Positions 1 through 6,958 of a stretch of 23,043 nt of DNA are shown here, piece after piece. Made by a program: the position numbers and the translations under genes. Position 1 is the stretch's first letter; the number at the start of each line of letters is the position of its first letter. The DNA is from an uncultured Streptococcus sp. (GTDB lineage Bacteria; Bacillota; Bacilli; Lactobacillales; Streptococcaceae), in NCBI GenBank assembly GCA_900755085.1, contig CAAEFF010000018.1, forward strand, positions 1-23,043, given 5' to 3'. The notes below the pieces were generated by a model, which was given only the letters and a program-made list of their open reading frames with translations, searched no databases and was not told the DNA's origin.

Positions 1-88
1 ATTGTAAAACTATCTTTCCTATAATATAAGATTAATGATTCTGCATAATTCAAATTATACTATTTTTTGAATCATTAGGAGTATATAG

Positions 89-274
89 AAACTTTCCGCC
101 GTGAGAAAAGTGCTTGAAACAATCTTGTTTCAAGCACTCGGGAGTTTTGAGAGTAAAACAGTTCGGGGAACTGTTTTAGCCTGAGCTTAGAAATTAAAAA
201 GCGAAGGGGCTCAAAACTAAGTCATGGAACTTCGTAGAAGTTCGCTGACGTCCGTACTCACCTAAGGAAAGTTT
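89..274. repeat. Family A structured intergenic repeat, copy 1 (long form)
   Basis: The element is bounded by AAACTTTCC (89-97) and GGAAAGTTT (266-274), which are inverted copies, followed inward by GTGAG/CTCAC. Inside are three more paired arms: AGTGCTTGAAAC/GTTTCAAGCACT (109-120/127-138), AGTTTTGA/TCAAAACT (143-150/211-218) and GTCA..GAACTTC/GAAGTTC..TGAC (221-233/237-249). The fold is therefore a four-way junction. The third arm carries about 60 nt with its own hairpin (AAAACAGTTC/GAACTGTTTT) that copy 2 lacks. TA dinucleotides flank the extended ends GAAACTTTCC/GGAAAGTTTC. It resembles BOX/RUP-type streptococcal repeats in kind, but I do not recognise it as either. Confidence 0.8.
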
Positions 275-345
275 CTAAATTATCTTTGTCATCAATACGA
301 AGAAAGGTTTCGCTATCTTTTCCTTTCAAACGAACTTTAGAAATC

Positions 346-1056
346 TTATCCACCAAGGTAAGCTTTGCGGACTTCTTCTGAGGCTAAGAGTTCTTTTCCT
401 GTTCCGGAAAGAACAACTTTCCCTGTTTCCAAAACATAACCGCGGTCTGCGATGGCGAGGGCCTTGTTGGCATTTTGCTCAATCAAGAGAACGGTTGTTC
501 CTTGTTTTTGGATATCTTGGATGATATCAAAGATTTCTTGGATAAATATTGGAGCCAATCCCATAGAAGGTTCATCCAGAAGCAAGAGTTTTGGCGTCGA
601 CATGAGTGCACGACCCATTGCGAGCATTTGTTGTTCCCCACCAGATAGGGTCGCTGCATCTTGGTTCTTCCGTTCTTCCAAACGTGGGAAACGAGAAAAG
701 ACTTTCTTCAAGTTGGCTTGATTTTCTTCTCGATCTTTCTTCAAGAAAGCTCCCATTTCCAAGTTTTCCATAACGGTTAAGCCTGGAAAGACGTGGCGGC
801 CTTCTGGAACTTGAGAGAGCCCAGCAGCTACAATTTTTTGAGCCGGAATCTTTTGAATCTCCTGACCCAAAAACTCGATTTTCCCAGCACTTGGACGCAC
901 CAAACCTGAAATGGTACGAAGAATAGATGTTTTCCCAGCACCATTGGCACCGATAAGAGAAACAACTTCTCCTTCATTTACCTCGAAACTGACATCACGG
1001 ACAGCCTGGATCATGCCATAGTGTACAGAAAGATTTTCAACTTTTAACATAGACAT
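346..1056 (-). CDS. livF: Branched-chain amino acid ABC transporter, ATPase LivF
   Basis: This is one of two cytoplasmic ATPases that power uptake of leucine, isoleucine and valine by the LivHM permease. It has 236 residues. Walker A is GANGAGKTS (about 36-44), the ABC signature is LSGGEQQ, Walker B is LLLLDEP, and the switch histidine position is replaced by Gln in LLIEQN, which is usual for LivF. The stop of livG and the start of livF overlap as TAATG, so the two are translationally coupled. An AGGAGG ribosome site lies upstream of the start, and a second in-frame ATG two codons later is also possible. It is the last gene of the liv operon, and repeat A lies just downstream. Family assignment is firm; substrate range is inferred from the operon. 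Confidence 0.96.
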   Translation of the reverse strand: MSMLKVENLSVHYGMIQAVRDVSFEVNEGEVVSLIGANGAGKTSILRTISGLVRPSAGKIEFLGQEIQKIPAQKIVAAGLSQVPEGRHVFPGLTVMENLEMGAFLKKDREENQANLKKVFSRFPRLEERKNQDAATLSGGEQQMLAMGRALMSTPKLLLLDEPSMGLAPIFIQEIFDIIQDIQKQGTTVLLIEQNANKALAIADRGYVLETGKVVLSGTGKELLASEEVRKAYLGG

Positions 1057-1820
1057 TAGGCTTCACCTCCTAGATATGCTTCGATTACGCGTTTGTTGGT
1101 CTTGATTTCATCTGGCGTACCATGGGCAATCAAGCGACCATATTCCAATACATAAATCCGTTCAGTTACTTCCATAACCAAGCTCATATCGTGTTCGATC
1201 AGCATGATCGTAATATTGAATTCTTTTTGAATGCGACGGATCAATTGGGTCAATTCTGCTGTTTCTTGAGGGTTCATCCCTGCAGCAGGTTCATCCAAGA
1301 AGAGGATTTTTGGTTCTGTAGCAAGGGCACGAACGATCTCCAAGTGACGTTGTTGTCCGTAAGCTAAATTCTTGGCCAAGGTATCTGCTTCTTTTTCCAA
1401 ACCAAAAATGGCTAACAATTCAAGAGCTTTTGCTTTCAAAGCTTCTTCATTCTTGTAATAGCTTGGCAAACGGAAGAGACTTGCAAAAACATGTGGTTTG
1501 TGGTGGTTAGCAAAGGCAATCAAAACATTGTCCAAAACGCTTAAGTCTTTAAAGAGACGAATATTTTGGAAAGTCCGTCCCAGACCACCTGCAGCGATTT
1601 TATAAGGTGCTTTACCATTTAGTAGCTGACCATCTAAGGTAATGGTCCCTTCACTTGGCTCATATACCCCTGTTAAGAGGTTGAAAAGGGTTGTTTTACC
1701 GGCACCGTTGGGTCCGATCAAACCAACCAATTCTCCTTCATTGAGTTCCATGGTCACATCCCCAACGGCTGTCAAACCACCAAAGTTTTTTGTTAAATTT
1801 TTTACTTCAAGAAGTGCCAT
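1056..1820 (-). CDS. livG: Branched-chain amino acid ABC transporter, ATPase LivG
   Basis: This is the second nucleotide-binding subunit of the LivJHMGF importer, acting at the inner face of the membrane. The 254-residue protein has Walker A GPNGAGKTT (about 36-44), an ABC signature region LAYGQQRHLEI that departs from LSGGQ as is usual in LivG, Walker B ILFLDEPAAG and the switch-His motif LIEHDM. The long insert between Walker A and the signature (about 95-140), rich in Lys and Ala, and the C-terminal YLGGE tail are typical of the LivG/BraF family. The start overlaps the livM stop as TAATG, and the end overlaps the livF start in the same way. It is part of one polycistronic unit starting at livJ. 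Confidence 0.96.
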   Translation of the reverse strand: MALLEVKNLTKNFGGLTAVGDVTMELNEGELVGLIGPNGAGKTTLFNLLTGVYEPSEGTITLDGQLLNGKAPYKIAAGGLGRTFQNIRLFKDLSVLDNVLIAFANHHKPHVFASLFRLPSYYKNEEALKAKALELLAIFGLEKEADTLAKNLAYGQQRHLEIVRALATEPKILFLDEPAAGMNPQETAELTQLIRRIQKEFNITIMLIEHDMSLVMEVTERIYVLEYGRLIAHGTPDEIKTNKRVIEAYLGGEA

Positions 1821-2767
1821 TAGTTAGCCTCCTTTTTTGAGAGTAGTTTTTTCAAGCTGAATTCCCATGTTCCAAGAAGACCACCTGGACGGAAGATCAT
1901 CACGAGAATCAAAGCCAATGAGTAAATGATCATACGGACGCTTGAGAAGTCTTGAAGAACCATGTTCAAGATACCCAAGACGATAGCTGCTACAACTGTT
2001 CCTGACATCGATCCCAAACCACCGAAAACGACAATGATCAAGACATTAATGGTATTGGTGAAAGAGTAATCTTTAGGAACAACAGAACCGATAAAGCCAG
2101 CTTGAAGAGATCCAGCAATCGCCGCGGTGATCGCGCCAAATACAAAGGCGATGACTTTGACTTTAGTCGTATTGATCCCAACAGATTCTGCCGCGATTTC
2201 ATCTTCACGAACAGAAAGGGTAGAGCGTCCAATTGGACTGCGTAAGAAGTTAATTGTAAAGATCGTTGTAATCACAACAAAGAGGTAAACCAATTGCCAA
2301 GTTGTAAAGGCTGGCAAACCAAGGATCCCAGCGGCGCCATTTGTTAGGTCACCACCATTGACGATCAAGATCCGGATGATTTCTGAAACCCCAAGTGTTG
2401 CAATTGCGAGGTAGTCCCCTTTCAACCGAAGGGTTGGAACCCCAACGACCAAGGCAACGAGACCTGCAATCAAGGCCCCTAAAACCATAGCGCCAAAGAA
2501 AGCACCGTAGGTTGGTGATTTGGAACCGAGAATGGCTGCAGAGTAGGCACCAATAGCCATAAATCCGGCATGTCCGAGTGAGAATTGACCTGAGAAACCA
2601 ACAATGAGGTTCAGGCCAACTGCAAGGATAATGTTAATCCCGATTTGTTCCAAAATTTGGATATAGAAGAGGTTGAGCACACCCGCTGCAACCAAGACTT
2701 GGATCAAGGCAAAACCTGCGACCAAAAGACCAAGCCAGACTAAATTCACTTTTAAATTTTGTTTCAT
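1820..2767 (-). CDS. livM: Branched-chain amino acid ABC transporter, permease LivM
   Basis: This integral membrane protein of 315 residues forms the translocation channel together with LivH. It is almost entirely hydrophobic, with about eight to ten membrane-spanning stretches. It contains the family-typical segments GLNLIVGFSGQFSLGHAGF (about 52-70) and VREDEIAAESVGIN (cytoplasmic EAA-like loop that contacts the ATPases). It ends in a Lys-rich cytoplasmic tail. The livH stop is 3 nt before its ATG (GTGTAAGCCATG) and only a weak GAAGG-type ribosome site is visible, so translational coupling to livH is likely. Length and order match the usual liv operon. Confidence 0.95.
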   Translation of the reverse strand: MKQNLKVNLVWLGLLVAGFALIQVLVAAGVLNLFYIQILEQIGINIILAVGLNLIVGFSGQFSLGHAGFMAIGAYSAAILGSKSPTYGAFFGAMVLGALIAGLVALVVGVPTLRLKGDYLAIATLGVSEIIRILIVNGGDLTNGAAGILGLPAFTTWQLVYLFVVITTIFTINFLRSPIGRSTLSVREDEIAAESVGINTTKVKVIAFVFGAITAAIAGSLQAGFIGSVVPKDYSFTNTINVLIIVVFGGLGSMSGTVVAAIVLGILNMVLQDFSSVRMIIYSLALILVMIFRPGGLLGTWEFSLKKLLSKKEAN

Positions 2768-2770
2768 GGC

Positions 2771-3640
2771 TTACACCTTCTCTTTCACATTTTTACCGAG
2801 GATACCTGCAGGACGGATAAGCAGGATCACAATCAAGATGGCATATACAATGGCATCACGGAAGTCTGAAAGACCAATCGCTGTAGCAAAGGTTTCCAAC
2901 AAACCGATAACAAATCCACCTAGGGCTGCACCTGGAATGATTCCGATTCCTCCAAGAACGGCTGCGACAAAGGCTTTGATCCCTGGTGTCATTCCCATCA
3001 AAGGTTCGATCGAGTTGTAATACAAACCGATCAAGACCCCACCAGCACCTGCCAAGGCTGATCCCAAAGCAAAGGTAAAGCTGATGGTCCGGTTTACGTT
3101 AATCCCCATCAATTGAGCGGCATCACTATCGACAGATACAGCCCGCATGGCTTTCCCCATCTTTGTCTTTTGGATAATAAATTGAAGAGCGACCATCAAG
3201 AAAACAGACACTCCCAAGATCATCAACTGAATGTTGGAGATGGAAATCGGACCGAAGTTGTAACGAACCGTGTGAATAACTTGAGGGAAGGAACGGGTAT
3301 TGGCACCTACAAAGAAGACCATCCCATATTCGAGCAAGAAGGAGACACCGATCGCTGTGATCAAGGCAGCAATCCGAGTCGAATGACGAAGCGGACGATA
3401 AGCCAGGTATTCAATCACAACCCCTAAAATAGCTGTCCCAACCATGGCTAGAAGCAAGGCTACAAAGAAGTTTACTTTCCATGAGTTCAATAAGAAATAC
3501 CCCATAAAGGCACCTACCATGTAGATATCCCCATGGGCAAAGTTGATCAATTTGATAATTCCATACACCATGGTATAACCAAGGGCCAAGAGTGCATAGA
3601 CACTTCCCAAGATTAGACCGTTCACTAATTGCTGGAGCAT
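2771..3640 (-). CDS. livH: Branched-chain amino acid ABC transporter, permease LivH
   Basis: This is the second permease subunit, 289 residues from the chosen ATG at 3640 (MLQQLVNGLILGS). An upstream in-frame TTG at 3661 would add seven residues. I reject it because the AAAGGA ribosome site lies inside that extension, eight bases before the ATG, and because LivH proteins normally begin near MLQQLVNG. The motif YGIIKLINFAHGD near the N-terminus and VDSDAAQLMGINV in the middle (the EAA-like ATPase-contact loop) are family hallmarks. Multiple hydrophobic segments fill the rest. livJ lies 80 nt upstream, across a hairpin that may reduce expression of livHMGF relative to the binding protein. Confidence 0.94.
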   Translation of the reverse strand: MLQQLVNGLILGSVYALLALGYTMVYGIIKLINFAHGDIYMVGAFMGYFLLNSWKVNFFVALLLAMVGTAILGVVIEYLAYRPLRHSTRIAALITAIGVSFLLEYGMVFFVGANTRSFPQVIHTVRYNFGPISISNIQLMILGVSVFLMVALQFIIQKTKMGKAMRAVSVDSDAAQLMGINVNRTISFTFALGSALAGAGGVLIGLYYNSIEPLMGMTPGIKAFVAAVLGGIGIIPGAALGGFVIGLLETFATAIGLSDFRDAIVYAILIVILLIRPAGILGKNVKEKV

Positions 3641-3669
3641 TTGAACCATCCTTTCTAACAATAAAGAGC

Positions 3670-3699
3670 GAGGCCAGGAATTTTTATTCTCCCAGCCTC
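3670..3699 (-). terminator. Stem-loop between livJ and livH (possible partial terminator)
   Basis: On the minus strand, GAGGCTGGGA and TTCCTGGCCTC can pair around an A-rich loop, but no long U-tract follows. Such stems after a binding-protein gene commonly stabilise its message or attenuate downstream genes. That role is inferred here. Confidence 0.5.
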
Positions 3700-3721
3700 T
3701 TGTACAAACAACAAATGATAA

Positions 3722-4879
3722 TTATGGTTTAACAGACTCAACAGATTTGACTTTACCATCTTTCAAGCCAATCATAAGAGCTGATTTAACCGGGTTGTGG
3801 TTCTTGTCGATTGACATTGTACCAGTCACACCTTCCAAGTCTTTCAACTTCGCAAGGTTGTCTTTCAATTCGACAGAGTTCTTAGCACCTTTAGATGCTT
3901 CTGCAACCATGTATACTGAATCGTAAGCCAAAGCTGCGAACATTGAAGGTTCTTCATTGTATTTCGCTTTGTATGCTTCTACGAATTTCTTGGCTTTATC
4001 AGTCATTTCACCTTCAGTAGAGAATCCAGCTACGTAGTAGATATCTGTAGCTGCAGCAGGTGTTGCTTGTTCAACGAACTTCTCATCGCTAAATCCATCA
4101 CCACCAATGATTGGTTGTTTGATTCCCATACCACGCGCTTGGTTTACGATCTTACCAGTTTCAGTGTAGTAACCTGGAAGAACAATCGCATCGAAGTCTT
4201 TATCTTTGATTTTTGTAAGAGCAGCTTGGAAGTCTGTATCCTTAGATTGGAATGTTTCTGTTGCTACGATTTCACCTTTATAAGATTTCTTGAAGGCTTC
4301 AGCAATCCCTTTAGCATAGTCAGATGAGTTATCGTAGTAAAGAACGACTTTCTTCGCTTTCAAGTTATCCGTTGTATATTTTGAAATGATTTTTCCTTGG
4401 AAGCTATCGATGAAGGTTGCACGGAAAAGGTAATCTTGACCTTTTGTCAAATCATCTTGTGTTGCAGATGGTGTTACCAATGGAACACCTGCTTTACCAG
4501 CATTGGCAACGGCTGCTGCAGTAGCACCAGAAGTTGCAGGTCCTACAAGAGCGTTTACTTTTGATTGGGTTACAAGATTAGTTGTAACGGTAGCTGCTTC
4601 AGCTGTTTCAGATTTGTTATCTTTATCTGTGACAACGATCTTCTTACCGTCGGCTCCACCCTTAGCGTTGATTTCATCAACGGCCAATTGAGCACCTTTT
4701 TGTTCAGCACTACCGTAGGCTGCTACTTCACCAGTTTTTTCAAAGTTAAAACCGACTTTTAGTTCCTTGCCGATTTCGTTACCAGTTGTGTTTGAACCTG
4801 AAGTAGAAACTTCACCACAAGCAGCAAGAAGAGCGACACTTGCAATGGTTAAAAATGAAAGAGCAAATTTTTTCTTCAT
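3722..4879 (-). CDS. livJ: Branched-chain amino acid-binding lipoprotein LivJ
   Basis: This extracellular substrate-binding protein captures branched-chain amino acids and delivers them to LivHM. It has 385 residues and starts with a lipoprotein signal peptide: MKKKF, a hydrophobic core, then the lipobox LAAC with Cys21 as the predicted lipidated residue. A Ser/Thr/Gly linker follows, then a type I periplasmic-binding fold (Peripla_BP_6) from about residue 38, with motifs such as VGFNFEKTGEVAAYG, LVGPATSGAT and VVLYYDNSSDYAKG. An AAGGAG ribosome site precedes the ATG. It is the first gene of the operon, behind a strong promoter with a CodY box. Its specificity for branched-chain amino acids comes from context and has not been tested. 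Confidence 0.96.
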   Translation of the reverse strand: MKKKFALSFLTIASVALLAACGEVSTSGSNTTGNEIGKELKVGFNFEKTGEVAAYGSAEQKGAQLAVDEINAKGGADGKKIVVTDKDNKSETAEAATVTTNLVTQSKVNALVGPATSGATAAAVANAGKAGVPLVTPSATQDDLTKGQDYLFRATFIDSFQGKIISKYTTDNLKAKKVVLYYDNSSDYAKGIAEAFKKSYKGEIVATETFQSKDTDFQAALTKIKDKDFDAIVLPGYYTETGKIVNQARGMGIKQPIIGGDGFSDEKFVEQATPAAATDIYYVAGFSTEGEMTDKAKKFVEAYKAKYNEEPSMFAALAYDSVYMVAEASKGAKNSVELKDNLAKLKDLEGVTGTMSIDKNHNPVKSALMIGLKDGKVKSVESVKP

Positions 4880-4923
4880 TTGTAATGATCTCCTTAAATG
4901 AATCTTAAAATAAATACATTAAG

Positions 4924-4952
4924 AATATACCGAATTATCTGACAATTGTCAA
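4924..4952 (-). promoter_or_regulatory. liv operon promoter
   Basis: The minus strand shows -35 TTGACA (4947-4952), a 17-bp spacer and -10 TATATT (4924-4929), 45 nt upstream of the livJ ATG. It is near consensus for the housekeeping sigma factor. Confidence 0.85.
4933..4947 (-). promoter_or_regulatory. CodY box in the liv promoter
   Basis: On the minus strand AATTGTCAGATAATT matches the CodY consensus AATTTTCWGAAAATT at 13 of 15 positions. It fills most of the -35/-10 spacer and touches the -35, so bound CodY would block RNA polymerase. Repression when branched-chain amino acids and GTP are plentiful fits the function of the operon. Confidence 0.75.
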
Positions 4953-4987
4953 TAAAAAAAACGCAATCCATCAAATGATTGCGTTTT
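4953..4987 (-). terminator. Intrinsic terminator of the ylbG-like gene
   Basis: The stem AAAACGCAATC/GATTGCGTTTT is followed by a run of U on the minus strand. It sits between the stop at 4988 and the liv promoter, insulating the two units. The flanking A and T runs may let it work in both directions. Confidence 0.85.
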
Positions 4988-5266
4988 CTAAACTTCTGTG
5001 ACCACAGATGGGGTCTCCAATCGTTGTAAACTCCCCACAAAATCCGTATCTAAATCTTTGAGATGGCAAGGCAGTACTTTTTTGACATAACGTTCTTTCT
5101 TTAAGTCTTCCACGACCTGATCGGCCTTGTCACTGTCCACATACAATTGGACATAGCGGCATTTCTTAGAATGGTACAAGACATCTCCGACAGATTGTAA
5201 TTTTTTCCCATCTCGATTGTAATACAACTTGACAATCAAGCCTGTTCTTTCTTGTTTCTCAAACAT
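4988..5266 (-). CDS. YlbG-like DUF2129 protein, function unknown
   Basis: A small cytoplasmic protein of 92 residues (MFEKQERTGLIVKLYYN...) that matches the DUF2129/YlbG family in length and in the segments GLIVKLYYNRDGKKL, LYHSKKCRYVQLYVD and KLERYVKKV-like. The family occurs widely in Firmicutes with no assigned biochemical role. An in-frame TTG two codons upstream is also possible, but the GGGA ribosome site (AAAGGGA, six bases before) points to the ATG at 5266. It has its own extended -10 promoter and its own terminator, so it is probably monocistronic. Its place between clpP and livJ is the same as I recall from pneumococcus. Confidence 0.85.
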   Translation of the reverse strand: MFEKQERTGLIVKLYYNRDGKKLQSVGDVLYHSKKCRYVQLYVDSDKADQVVEDLKKERYVKKVLPCHLKDLDTDFVGSLQRLETPSVVTEV

Positions 5267-5293
5267 GGTCAATCCCTTTCTAGTTCAGTTACT

Positions 5294-5302
5294 AGTATAT
5301 CA
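5294..5302 (-). promoter_or_regulatory. Extended -10 promoter of the ylbG-like gene
   Basis: The minus strand reads TGATATACT (TGn plus TATACT), 28 nt before the ATG at 5266. There is no good -35, as is common for extended -10 promoters in streptococci. Confidence 0.55.
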
Positions 5303-5337
5303 AATTTCAAGAAAAAGAACTACTCTTTTATGAGAGC

Positions 5338-5364
5338 AAAAAAGGCTAGACATTGCCTAGCCTT
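5338..5364 (-). terminator. Intrinsic terminator of clpP
   Basis: The stem AAGGCTAG/CTAGCCTT has a 7-nt loop and is followed by TTTTTT on the minus strand, 24 nt past the clpP stop. Confidence 0.9.
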
Positions 5365-5387
5365 GACGGACCTTCCCATAGGATGGT

Positions 5388-5978
5388 TTAGCCCAATTTA
5401 TTGTTGGCCATGATTTCATCAATAAAGCCATATTCAAGAGTTTCTTGCGCGCTCATCCAATTGTCACGTTCAGCATCTGCATGCACTTTTTCAATGGACT
5501 GACCTGAATTTTCCGCAAGGATTTTTTCCAAGTTCTTCCGTGTTTTAAGCAAGTGTTCTGCTGCAATGGCCATATCTGTTTGTTGGGTACCACCACCAGT
5601 ACCACCCATTGGTTGGTGAATCATGTACTCTGCATTTGGCAACATGAAGCGTTTGCCTTTGGCACCGCTTGAAGCGATGATGGTTCCCATTGAAGCAGCC
5701 ATTCCCATGACGATGGTTTGAACATCTGACTTAATAAAGTTCATTGTATCGACAATGGCGAGACCTGCAGAAACTGATCCACCTGGGGTATTGACATACA
5801 TATAGATATCTTTGGTATTATCTTGGGCATCCAAGAAGAGCAACTGCGCAATGATTGAGTTGGCCATTTGGTCCTCAACTGGCCCTGTTACCATGATAAT
5901 CCGGTCTTTCAACAGACGGGAATAAATATCATAGGAACGTTCTCCACGGCTAGTTTGCTCAATAACAACTGGAATCAT
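5388..5978 (-). CDS. clpP: ATP-dependent Clp protease proteolytic subunit ClpP
   Basis: This serine peptidase forms two stacked heptameric rings that degrade proteins unfolded by ClpC, ClpE or ClpX, acting in protein quality control, stress survival and competence control. The 196-residue length is normal. The catalytic triad is visible: Ser96 in GMAASMG, His121 in EYMIHQP and Asp172 in AERDNWM. The oxyanion-region motif TPGGSVSAG and the N-terminal axial segment IPVVIEQTSRGERSYDIYSR are intact. It is transcribed alone from a promoter whose -35 is covered by a CtsR operator, so heat or protein stress should induce it. A strong terminator follows. No unusual features were seen. Confidence 0.98.
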   Translation of the reverse strand: MIPVVIEQTSRGERSYDIYSRLLKDRIIMVTGPVEDQMANSIIAQLLFLDAQDNTKDIYMYVNTPGGSVSAGLAIVDTMNFIKSDVQTIVMGMAASMGTIIASSGAKGKRFMLPNAEYMIHQPMGGTGGGTQQTDMAIAAEHLLKTRKNLEKILAENSGQSIEKVHADAERDNWMSAQETLEYGFIDEIMANNKLG

Positions 5979-6040
5979 CTATTCTTCTCCTTTAGTATCC
6001 ATTCATTCTCACTATGAGTGAGGTTCTTATTCTATGTGTT

Positions 6041-6069
6041 ATTATAAACCAATGGTCAAAAAAGGTCAA
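6041..6069 (-). promoter_or_regulatory. clpP promoter
   Basis: The minus strand has -35 TTGACC (6064-6069), a 17-bp spacer and -10 TATAAT (6041-6046), giving a leader of roughly 55-60 nt. Confidence 0.85.
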
Positions 6070-6070
6070 A
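6054..6070 (+). promoter_or_regulatory. CtsR operator of clpP
   Basis: The heptad repeat GGTCAAA-AAA-GGTCAAA matches the CtsR consensus RGTCAAANANRGTCAAA at every position. It overlaps the clpP -35, so it should act as a repressor site released by heat stress. Confidence 0.93.
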
Positions 6071-6110
6071 TCTAAAGTATCTTTCTGACCCACAATGAAT
6101 GGTTTTCTCT

Positions 6111-6740
6111 TTATTTTGTACCGAACAAGCGGTCACCTGCATCCCCAAGACCTGGAACGATGTAGCCATGTTCATTCAAGTGGTCATCAAGGGCTGCTGA
6201 AAAGATATCAACATCTGGATGTGCTTCTTGAAGAGCTTTCACCCCTTCTGGCGCTGCTACCAGGCAGACAAACTTGATATGGCTAGCGCCACGTTTTTTC
6301 AAGGAGTCTACCGCCAAAATAGCAGATCCACCGGTTGCTAACATTGGGTCTACCACAAAGATTTGACGTTGGTCAATATCTTCTGGCAATTTCACCAAGT
6401 ATTCAACTGGTTTCAAGGTTTCTTCATCACGGTACATTCCAATATGGCCCACTTTTGCGGCTGGTACCAAGCTCAAGAGACCATCAACCATCCCAATCCC
6501 TGCACGAAGAATTGGGACAATAGCCAATTTCTTCCCTGCAATTTGTTTTTGAACGGTTTTGGTAATAGGAGTTTCAATCTCAACATCTTCAAGAGGCAAT
6601 TCACGCAACACTTCGTAGCCCATCAACATAGCAATTTCATCTACCAATTCACGAAAGGCCTTCGTAGAGGTATCCGTGCGGCGAAGAATAGATAATTTGT
6701 GTTGAATAAGGGGATGTTTAATGACTTCTAGTTTTCCCAT
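6111..6740 (-). CDS. upp: Uracil phosphoribosyltransferase
   Basis: A cytosolic salvage enzyme that makes UMP and pyrophosphate from uracil and PRPP. The 209-residue length is standard. The PRPP-binding loop VDPMLATGGSA (about 130-140) and the uracil-binding C-terminal segment YIVPGLGDAGDR are both intact, as is the VPILRAGIGMVDG motif near residue 75. The start at 6740 (MGKLEVIKHP) is preceded by AAGGA at good distance. It lies upstream of clpP on the same strand, with 132 nt between them that hold the clpP promoter. An extended -10 promoter about 140 nt upstream gives a long leader in which I found no recognisable riboswitch or PyrR site. Confidence 0.98.
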   Translation of the reverse strand: MGKLEVIKHPLIQHKLSILRRTDTSTKAFRELVDEIAMLMGYEVLRELPLEDVEIETPITKTVQKQIAGKKLAIVPILRAGIGMVDGLLSLVPAAKVGHIGMYRDEETLKPVEYLVKLPEDIDQRQIFVVDPMLATGGSAILAVDSLKKRGASHIKFVCLVAAPEGVKALQEAHPDVDIFSAALDDHLNEHGYIVPGLGDAGDRLFGTK

Positions 6741-6879
6741 TTTTGAGATCCTTCTTTCTAATCATTCTGTTTCAAATAAGAGCAAGAAATGTGTCTAACC
6801 CTAACCCATTTCGTTTTTACTCCGTCTTTGAAAACAAGTTACCATCGGAAACCATCATTTCCAACTTTATAGTCGTCTT

Positions 6880-6888
6880 ATTATACCA
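6880..6888 (-). promoter_or_regulatory. Extended -10 promoter of upp
   Basis: The minus strand reads TGGTATAAT (TGn plus consensus TATAAT) immediately after the mgtA terminator. The -35 region is T-rich and weak. Confidence 0.6.
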
Positions 6889-6896
6889 AATTTTAC

Positions 6897-6940
6897 AAAA
6901 AAAAGAGAGCCCTTACACTTAATTTTTTAAGTTCAGACTC
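6897..6940 (-). terminator. Intrinsic terminator of mgtA
   Basis: On the minus strand, ACTTAA and TTAAGT pair around an A-run, extended outward by imperfect pairing of GAG with CTC, followed by a run of seven U. It lies about 20 nt after the mgtA stop. Confidence 0.75.
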
Positions 6941-6958
6941 ATTCTTTCTACAAATAAA

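Noticed and set aside
1..88. Promoter or gene end at the left edge
   Set aside because: AT-rich with isolated TATAAT-like hexamers but no correctly spaced -35 and no coding frame that can be supported.
2673..3020. Plus-strand open frame opposite the livM/livH junction
   Set aside because: Antisense to two clear permease genes, with biased composition expected from the reverse of hydrophobic codons. Similar antisense frames over livG, livJ, mgtA, ytgP and pflA were dropped for the same reason.
3641..3661. TTG start for livH giving a 296-residue protein
   Set aside because: The ribosome site AAAGGA lies inside the extension and the family start is at the ATG at 3640.
6741..6880. A riboswitch or PyrR attenuator in the long upp leader
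   Set aside because: No conserved uracil/PyrR anti-antiterminator motif or terminator hairpin could be seen; only a plain AT-rich leader of about 130 nt.
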